Shown here in pieces: positions 56,291 to 64,000 of a stretch of 64,000 bases of DNA (position 1 is its first letter; every line of letters begins with the position of its first letter). Position numbers and translations under genes: made by a program. Source of the stretch: Ailurus styani. Lineage: Eukaryota; Chordata; Mammalia; Carnivora; Ailuridae. The stretch lies in the NCBI GenBank assembly GCA_002007465.1, contig LNAC01000065.1, positions 3,067,804 to 3,131,803 on the forward strand. The letters are read 5' to 3'. The notes beneath the pieces are model-generated. The model was not told the origin of the DNA. It did no database searches and saw nothing but the letters and a program-made list of their open reading frames with translations.

Positions 56291-59200
56291 CCCTGGGACA
56301 CAGGAGAACTGAATAATAAATAGTTCACTTCGTTCAAACCTGACTAAGTCATTTATCACCTCCAGATAAAATTGGAAGTTAGATTAGTTGATACCTAAAG
56401 CAATTCTGCGTTAAAAAGTCATCCTGTATTTTCCCTCAGGCTAAAGTTTGATTATACATAAAACCCAGGAATAAGAAACAACAAGCCTTGTTGAGTCTGT
56501 TCAAAACTGGTAAAATTGAGATTTATAAATTTTCCCACCAGAGGGCACAATATAAAAGCCAATGGCTGCTGAGTTACAGCTGGTGCAGCATTTTAGTGTG
56601 TATAATTATTTCATTACGTTGATTTTGGAATAGTTTCAGCTTCTTAGGTAGTGAGAGTTGCCCCCTCCTGTTTAACATCCATTTTAATATAATCCACAAT
56701 CCATTCTTCACATGTTTAGGATTTGCATGAGTCTGAAACCTGCAAATAATTTTACCAAAACGGCTATTCACATCTGTTTATCAAAACAGACCTTTTTAAA
56801 ACTTCCAACTTTTCTTTCCAATAGGCAAGAGATTGTAACTTTGAAATGATTTTGAAATGTAAACTTATAATAACACACGGTGGTGCTTTTAAATACTGCT
56901 AAAATCTGACTTCAACTTTGCGTGGGTGTTAGTGCTTAAAAAGCATGGGTATAGCTTTACCAATTTGTTTTGTGCTCTAAATCTAGTTTATATGCAAATC
57001 CTTGGGACGTTGAAGAAATGTGCATGTCCTTACACGCTCTAAAGAAAATCTATCACCTTCAAAATTCTAATGTATGTTCTTTAAATCTGAAACACCACAC
57101 TTTAAAACTAATTTACTATTCTTTTCTGCTTTCTCAAAATGTGTGTTTATTTAAAATATTGGCAGTTTGAAATGATTTTAATATATATAGTAGCAAACTA
57201 TATATTATTCCTATCCTTTGAAGGAAATATGTATAAAGATGATTATTAAAAGTCCTTTCAATCTTTATGCTAGGAATTTTCCTTGTCTTTATTCATACCA
57301 AATTTTGTTAGGGGCATTTCTCCCTAGTATGAGATGTTTTTCATTGTGATTTAATGGACTTACACAGTGCAATTGTAGACTAGTAAGAAATCATGAAATC
57401 TGAACAGCAAGGCAGGTGATGAAAATAAACTTTAAAGCATTATAAAGTCAACTCTTGTATTCTCAGAAATATAATTTGTTATATTTTTTCCACTCTCCCT
57501 TTTTAAAAGGAGAGAACAGGTAAGATGTCATTTAAAATATATATAATATTTACATTATTTATTTATAATATAAAAGCTATTTCTCATAACTATAACTTCT
57601 ATAGACTCAGATTTTTATAAACTATGTAAACAGAGCAAAAAAGACTAAAATTAAAATTAATAAAAAAATCTCATAAATATTATTATATGTTAAAATAAAA
57701 AAATCAGAGAGAATCTATAAAGTGGAGGGTATTTTTCTAGATCAGAATTCTTTGCACTCATAAGTAAACATCAAAAGCAATACTTTATTTCCCCTTTCAA
57801 CATGAATGAATTTCACACCATGGTAGAAATGCTTCAACTAAAGAATATCTATCCCTACATATGCTTGTTATTTTAGAAAGATTGCAAACTTTAAACACCT
57901 CCTATCCTAAGAATTTTGCAAACTCAGTTAAGGAGCATTAAAATCTGCCCTTGATATAAAAATTATCTTTTGGGGAAGCAACTTACAACATTCAGGAACT
58001 AAATATCTACCTGGTGAAAGATAAATTAATTTAGTTCTTTGGAGGTATGAAAGACGCCACTAAAGGGCATTTTTGTCGCCTCTTCCTGGCTTTATTCTCT
58101 CGTTTTCTCTCTCTCTGACATACCAAGTTGGTGTTAGTGTACCCATCACAGAGATCATGCTTAAAGCTCAGTTCTATTGGGCCCTTTCTAGAAAACAGCT
58201 ATTTTCACTGAAAACCAGACAGCCAGAGTTACCTGAAGCTCAGTTGCCTCAAACAAACTTACTCAATATGGAATACTTAAGGCAGGAAGGAATGTAGTTA
58301 ACTCAGATTCCAACTTCATCCAACTGAATGAACTGCTTCCCTCTTCTCCCCGACTCCAATAAAAGAAAATCTGAAGCAAAGTTACTTGAGAGAGAATCAT
58401 TTCTTTTTATCAAGAATATCCTTCTAGAAAAGAAATGTCATCACTTAAAAAAGCTTGAGTAATTTTCTGATGAACTTTAATGAAATTAAGATTTGGTCTG
58501 AGAAATTAGTTATTTAACTGGTGAACTTTAACCAAACTATTTTTTTAAACCATAACCAAAAAATGATTTTTCTAACCGTTTTCTTTTTCTGTATGAAATG
58601 CCCCTACCATGAAAAAGGCCTTGAATTGACTTCCTTGAATACTGTTTCTCAAACTCTCTGTGGTGAAGGAGCAATAATTAACTAGTTAATTAGTATTACT
58701 ATTATTCAAAACTATTGCCACTGATACTTTTATAAAATACAATAAAAATGGAATGCTGGTATTTTCACATTATACAAAATACAAGCCCAGATACTTCATT
58801 ATTAAATTAAATAGATATAAAATGTTTATTTTAAATCACTGAGAACATTCTTAAGTACGTATTCTCAGTGTTTGTACTTATTTCTCCCACTCCAGTAGCG
58901 CCTAGCTCACAGACCAGCTCAGGTCTGCAGACAGCACTTCCAACAGCGTATGTTAATGGTCTTTCCTCTTATAGCCAGGTTGTAAAAAACTTGATGTGTT
59001 CTCCTAACTACTTTGTCCAAAGAGTACTAACACTATTCAAAATATGTTTCGAAGTATCTAAATAGCTATGAACAACTCAAGGTTTAAGTAAAGTCCCTTT
59101 CACTTTGTGAAACTTTAAAACAAAAATCTCATAATAATTATTAAATGCTGAAATTCTTCAATATGGGAAGAATGGAATAAGAGAAGGTTTTTGGAACTAT

Positions 59201-59812
59201 CTATCAATGCCTAAGTATGCCCCTTGTAACCTTATCCATTTGGGAGGCAGGAAGAAAGAGAAAAAGGAGGGTTGGAAATCTATGTCAGAAAATATCTTTA
59301 AAAATAGCTGTATTTTCCTAATCTGATATATGGAAAATTAGTTAAATGTAGAAGGAAAAAGAGAAAAATCTTTGGGGAGAGTTCTGTACCTTTTTTTTCC
59401 AACAGGAAAACCAATTTCCTTAGAAAAAGTTATTCATTAGAAGTAGCCAAGCTAAACTGCACATCAGTCGAAGTAATGGATCAGTTGATTCTAAGAAAAG
59501 ATTAGAGACACAACTCCCGAAAAGTATAATTTGGGCTGCAATTGAATGAGTTAATGCTGGTTGACTTGCAGGCTCTGTGTATGTAATTTCCTCTAGAGAT
59601 TACCTAAATACAGTTTTCCAAACTTCTGTGAACATAGCACTATTACCAGAATGTGACATGAAGTTACACTTCCAGTGTTCTAAATAATTTCGCTGGATTT
59701 ATATTCATTTCTAGATCTGGCTCGGGGAGGTTTTTGGGGAAATCTCATATCCCAGCTTACTTAATGTGCAATTGAAATAATAGATATAAAAAACTTCATT
59801 AAAAATGGAAAT
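56291..59812. other. Long SINE-free AT-rich stretch, no transposon recognised
   Basis: About 3.5 kb without an identified transposon. Contains the CTCF-like motif at 56535, an octamer word ATGCAAAT at 56992-56999, and a second, imperfect CTCF-like word gccactaaagggcat at 58056-58070. AT-dominated runs lie at 57530-57710. No open frame shows a domain. Confidence 0.4.
56535..56548 (+). promoter_or_regulatory. CTCF-like motif
   Basis: ccaccagagggcac matches the CTCF core CCA(C/G)(C/T)AG(A/G)(G/T)GGC(A/G) at every core position. Twelve specified positions make a chance hit uncommon but not negligible over 64 kb on both strands. It lies outside any recognised repeat. TATAAAA (56551-56557), a CCAAT word (56559-56563) and a CAGCTG E-box (56577-56582) follow directly. 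Occupancy is unknown. Confidence 0.45.
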
Positions 59813-59890
59813 TGGTGTGTATATGTATATGTATAGGCATGTTTATGTGTATACATACAATATACGGAATATACATACAATATACAATCT
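59813..59890. repeat. Imperfect (TA/TG/CA)n low-complexity tract
   Basis: gtgtgtatatgtatatgtat and cataca/atatac words in loose tandem. Alternating purine-pyrimidine with interruptions. Confidence 0.8.
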
Positions 59891-60049
59891 TATTTGTCTT
59901 ATCTATCATAAGTCTCAAACTTGTTGTATTGAATGATAAACTGGAGAGTGATTTCAAGGATGAAGTAGATCATTAACACATTACGAAAAGCATTTGCAGA
60001 GATCTAAGAATTTGAAAAAATAAATACATGTCCAGTTTTGACAAATGCT

Positions 60050-60130
60050 AATGAACAGTATTGGAAAAAGTAATTCAACTTCCCTAACACTCAGTTTTCT
60101 TATCCATAAAGTAGGATAATTTCTGTCTTT
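60050..60130 (+). mobile_element. MIR SINE core scrap
   Basis: aagtaattcaacttccctaa then cactcagttttcttatccat and aaagtaggataat, the MIR central core. Confidence 0.65.
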
Positions 60131-61159
60131 ACCTATATTGTATACTTGTGAAATGCAAATGAAAACATTATGTGAAGAGGAAAAAAACTATGACAACAGT
60201 ACATTTTGCATATATTTCTAACAGAGTATCCTTCCTTTATAAACAGGCTACTTTGAAATTCTCTCCTAAAGTTCATGACATCCACAATAACAATTTTCCA
60301 AATGAGTCTCCACTTACTTTCCACTCTTAGAATATAATGTTTACCTTTTCCTACATTCTTAATTTCTTTCTGCTGGGATAAGGTTGTAATTGCATTTAGC
60401 CCTATGAAGCACAATGGGTAACTTATCATATAATCAGGTTATTGATGTCTGTAGAGGCCTTAAATTTGTAACCTAGAATACCTTTTTTTTTGCTGCAAAT
60501 TAAAAGCAACACCCTGACAATCATATCAGCAACTTATCTACATGTTAGAAGCCATTAGTATCACAGCAATGGAGAAAATAATCTTCAAAAATGTGATTAT
60601 TAAATCACAATTAATTTGATAAAAACATTGACAATATATTATGATCAGTTCATGAAATCTCTTATCCAATCACAAATTGTCAATAGGGTAGTTTGGACAC
60701 TTAAAGAGAAGAGGCAAGACCCTCAAGAGGGCTAAATATCTATTCTATAAATAGAAGAAGTAAAGCTTAGCTTGGGCAATTACAACACCTTTGGTTTCAC
60801 AACATTTATTCTAAGGGATTGGGAAGGAAACCACTGGATAGGTAAGGCTAACCAGAGGAAAAGTTTCCCACTAGCCGTAAGAGTCTTCTTCAGTGCTATT
60901 CCTCAGACCCCTGATACAGCAATAGAGATGAAGTATAGTAGGGCCATTGCAAAACTGGTCAATCAAGGTACTACCACTAAAACACGCCAGTGCACTTTGG
61001 GCATTTATGAGCCTATAAGAGTTAGAGTCCTAGGTTTAAAGAACTAAAAATCTCCAGTTTATACAGTTTTGGACTACTGGGGACATAGAAAATACCTGAC
61101 ATGTTCTATTTGCTATCAAAGAAAGAGGTTGTATTAAAGATTTATAACGTGGACATTCA
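60131..61159. other. Unique sequence, nothing recognised
   Basis: A TATAAATA word lies at 60746-60753, shortly before an open frame (60772-61047) that begins at TTG, has no domain and no ATG until its second half. Not called as a gene. Confidence 0.4.
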
Positions 61160-61425
61160 TTTTTAATTAACAGACTTTATTTATTTGTTTGTTTATTTAT
61201 TTATTTATTCATTTAGTCACTTATTTATTTTTGAGTAGGTTCAGATTCACATAAAAATTGCGTGGAAAGTACTCAAATTCTCAAAATATGTACCCGTATA
61301 ATCTCTTACTCCCACTCTCAGTATCCCCTATTATAAGCTCATATTGACACATAATTATTAATTAAAGTCCATAATTTACAATAGGATTCACTCTTTGTCT
61401 TTGTGGACATTCTTTCTTAAGAACG
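61160..61425 (-). mobile_element. L1M 3' UTR, antisense, with TTTA/TTTG tract
   Basis: aattaacagactttatttat, an imperfect (TTTA)n run to about 61232, then aggttcagattcacataaaa, gcgtggaaagtactcaaatt, tatcccctattataagctca, taattaaagtccataattta and aggattcactctttgt. This is the reverse of an old L1 3' UTR. Confidence 0.75.
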
Positions 61426-61619
61426 CTAAGCTTCTACTATAAGTTAACAAAATATTCACTAGGAGTCTATGCTATAAATAAGAATATTTATGAAAATATT
61501 GTGCTAAACTCTAGCATTCTAAAGAAAAATTAAAATTGTTTTAATAAAGAAAGTGGGAAAATTTTTATTATAGATATAAACATATATTCTTATGAGGAGA
61601 AAAATTGTAATGTGAAATT

Positions 61620-61710
61620 GGGCTAATGAATGAGCTTAATGTGATGAAAGCACATGGCAGTGCTTGGCACAAAGTAAAAGCTCAATAAATGCAAGCAATT
61701 GTCATTATTA
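61620..61710 (+). mobile_element. MIR SINE tail scrap
   Basis: ggcagtgcttggcacaaagt then aaaagctcaataaatgcaag, the MIR terminus. Confidence 0.7.
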
Positions 61711-62504
61711 TAGTATACTTCTCATAGCTGTAGAACTTATTTAAAGAGGGGTGGCATCCTGAGAGGCTGAGGAAAAGATCATGTAATCTACAAAGTACTG
61801 GAACAGACACTCCAAAAAAAAAAAATCCAGTCAAAATTAGGTCAAATTCATACAGATGTTAAAATCACCCTTACATATTGGTGGAAGAAAAGGCAACAAG
61901 AGGAAAAAGAGTCAAGAATCACATGAAAATAAATATTGTAAGTACCTGTGATCTAGTAGCAATGACCCTCAAGGTTATACTTGCTTGTTGAAGCTAAAAC
62001 AATGATGTCATCATTCATATTCATGATTCTGTTGATAATGTAGCTTGCCAATTGGAAACCTTTATAGCTACCTATCATGCAGTGGGATTTAGTAAGTAAG
62101 GGTGAAATAGAGCAATAAAGCGTCTCAGAACTGTAGTTAAGATTGACTTCTATTCCTTTTATTGAGGCCATTTCATTTTAATGACATCAGAATGTAATTG
62201 CTAAATCAGGTTGAGCACCTCCCACACTGGTAGTGCTAAAACCCTTAGACCAGAACATTGGGCATTCCTCACTATGATGGTTCTGTGTGCTGAACAGTAT
62301 GCAACCAATTATCTTCTACATAATACACATACAATACTTGACTCAGACATGTGCACAGAGACAGATTGCCATATAAATCTTGTGGATATAAATTATAAAA
62401 TTAACTGATTTGGTTTAGTTTCAAAGATGCCTGAATAATATGGATTAAATGTAAGTTAAAATTATCTTGATTCTTATAAGTCTGTCCTTACTAAATCCTA
62501 AGTA
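61711..62504. other. Unique sequence, nothing recognised
   Basis: AT-rich. Opposed frames at 61953-62171 and 62211-62408 are unsupported. Confidence 0.45.
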
Positions 62505-62645
62505 AGGTATTAAATCTCTCTACCAGTTTGGGAGTACAACATAGCAAATGCACCTAGGGCTTTTGGTAATATGCAGGTTAGGATTCAGGAAGTCTGGGTT
62601 GAGGCCTAAGACTACATTAATAAGCTCCAGGTGCTCCTGATGCTC
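62505..62645 (+). mobile_element. MER5A-type hAT-Charlie fragment
   Basis: atgcaggttaggattcagga, then agtctgggttgaggcctaag, ctacattaataagctccagg and tgctcctgatgctcctgcag follow MER5A order in + orientation. Confidence 0.75.
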
Positions 62646-62679
62646 CTGCAGGTTGAAGGATGCATTTTAAGTTGCAATG

Positions 62680-62870
62680 GTGAGTGTAGCATACAAGTTC
62701 TGGAGTCAGTCACAACTTGGAAGTTACTTAGGCAATGTGAGTTTCAGACTTCTTACTTAAAAAAATGGAACAATAGATGTATCTTTCTACTCTTTGTTGT
62801 GAAGTCTAAATGAGATGATAAATGCAGAATGATAAGTTCAAAGCCAGGAACATAGAAAATGGACCAAAAA
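62680..62870 (+). mobile_element. MIR SINE
   Basis: caagttctggagtcagtcac, then ttggaagttacttaggcaat, gtgagtttcagacttcttac, aaatgagatgataaatgcag and ttcaaagccaggaacataga. Confidence 0.75.
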
Positions 62871-63239
62871 AGCTAGCTCCTGTAACTTTTATTATTTCTA
62901 CTACCTCTTTGTCAGTGAAAGGATATGCATTTCTCAAATCTTTTCATTAAAGCACTGATTCACTTGGCAATACATTAACTCTTATTGACTCTTATTGAAA
63001 GTGAGGGCATAACTAAGAGTTTAAATCTAATAGGGAACATAAAACCAGGATGGAAGGGAACAGCACATGAGGTCCAAACTGTACTAGATTTGAAAGTCAA
63101 ATGCTGAGTGAGCTTATGTTTAAAGCCAAAAAATTGATAGTCACTCATAATGGCCTTTTTTTCTCTAAATCTGTTCAATAGCCATGCCCTGTCAGTTCCA
63201 TCTCCCAATCTGCTCTGAGATCCAACCAAGTAGTCTCTG
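62871..63239. other. Unique sequence, nothing recognised
   Basis: About 370 bases, no family or exon recognised. Confidence 0.4.
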
Positions 63240-63830
63240 GGTTTAAACTAACATCACCTCCTAACTGCTTTCTTGTATACTACCTTGACCTCTTCTCATC
63301 CATTTTTATATTCTAGTCAGAGTGACCTTTTGAAATATATCTCCCCCATTTAACACCCTGCAGCCTACAGAATCATGTCCAAACTCCCGGAAAAAGGTTT
63401 CAGGTTCATGGGCTAACTTCTCCCTCCCATACCTTTATCTCCTTCTATTTCCTGTCCATGGTCTGGCTTCCCTGGAAAAAATGCAGGACTGAAGTTTCAT
63501 CTTCCTACTGGCCTCCTACATGCTACCCTCTCTGCCTAAAATGGCTTCTCCCAGATTTTTGCCTGGCTACCTCCTTTGAAAAAAATGTTTAAGATTTCAG
63601 GTTAGCATCATTTCCCCAGAAGCCTCCCCTGGCCCCCTGAGTGTGCTCCAATGACCCCTTCCACCTCCCTCTAGCTCTTACCACACCAGACCCTTCCCTC
63701 ATGCAGATCCCCCAAGTCTATGATCACTTTGCACCATTCACTTCTTGCTCACACCCACTGCAGTTGTGCTTTTACTCCCCTCATAGATTATAAGCCCTAG
63801 GCTACTTGGGACTGGGTCATTTTCTTACTC
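63240..63830 (+). mobile_element. L2 LINE 3' region
   Basis: L2 order through much of the 3' end: ttctagtcagagtgaccttt, acagaatcatgtccaaactc, atgctaccctctctgcctaa, cccagaagcctcccctggcc, ttataagccctaggctactt and gggactgggtcattttctta. Confidence 0.85.
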
Positions 63831-64000
63831 ATCAAGACTGCTCAGTTGCAACACAAAGAAAATAAAATGTTGAAAATGAAGCTATTTATAATATAATACA
63901 ATATTCTTAGGACTAAATGAATAAAAGTTGTACAAGACTCCTAGAGTGAAAACTTTCAGTCTTTACTGAATGACTTTAAGAAAACATAAAATGGAGATAT

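Noticed and set aside
56992..56999. Octamer motif ATGCAAAT
   Set aside because: An exact 8-mer is expected about twice by chance in a window this size on both strands.
58056..58070. Second CTCF-like word gccactaaagggcat
   Set aside because: It has A where the strongly conserved core G is expected, so binding is doubtful.
60740..61047. TATAAATA word followed by a 91-codon open frame, resembling a small intronless gene
   Set aside because: The frame opens at TTG, has no ATG near its start and no recognisable domain. TATA-like words are common in AT-rich DNA.
1..64000. CRISPR arrays, operons, bacterial mobile elements, mitochondrial insertions
   Set aside because: No regularly spaced direct repeats, no compact gene arrays and no mitochondrial-like stretches were seen; the repeat content is that of a mammalian nuclear genome.

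Overview
This window is non-coding mammalian nuclear DNA. I found no protein-coding exon and no RNA gene that I can support. The sequence is AT-leaning, and open frames are short; several of the longest open at GTG or TTG rather than ATG. Most identifiable content is transposable-element remnant. The lineage signal comes from 19 carnivore tRNA-derived SINEs (SINEC/CAN-SINE family), recognised by the head motif GGTGGCTCAGT..GGTTAA, an internal pyrimidine tract and an AATAAA-rich tail. The youngest copies carry the head variant GGGTTAAAGCCTCTGC, which I associate with mustelids (ferret, mink, otter group). I therefore infer a caniform carnivore, probably a mustelid. No gene or chromosome can be named from the sequence.

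Layout. 0.4-1.5 kb is an old L2 LINE. 2-10 kb is mostly unrecognised sequence with three SINEs, MER5A-type DNA transposons, a MIR, an L2 tail and a (CA)n tract. 10.7-14.6 kb is a dense pile of ancient repeats: a SINE beside an L1 tail, a long antisense L2, then sense L2s, one split by a MIR. 16-20 kb has L1, MIR and L2 pieces with a SINE inside an L1 tail. 20-24 kb is mostly unrecognised. 24.4-25.9 kb is an L1M 3' region split by two SINEs. 28-33.6 kb is repeat-rich: L2s, a MLT1 LTR, two other LTRs and six SINEs, two of them in tandem. 34.8-44.7 kb lacks SINEs, and 36.3-43.6 kb has almost no recognisable transposon at all. 44.7-55.2 kb returns to SINEs, a MLT1 LTR, a long L1M ORF2-region fossil, an antisense MaLR LTR and a Z-DNA-prone dinucleotide tract. 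55.2-64 kb has no SINE and only MIR, MER5A, L1 and L2 scraps, ending in a sense L2.

No genes work together here. Any function would be regulatory. Candidates are a CTCF-like motif next to TATA and E-box motifs near 56.5 kb, several repeat-free AT-rich blocks rich in homeodomain-type ATTA cores, and the LTR promoters. These are inferences from motif and texture that need cross-species alignment or chromatin data. I found no undescribed biological system. The most informative observations are insertion histories: target sites reused by several elements, a 48-bp tandem duplication inside a SINE, closely spaced inverted SINE pairs, and a transposon-poor interval.
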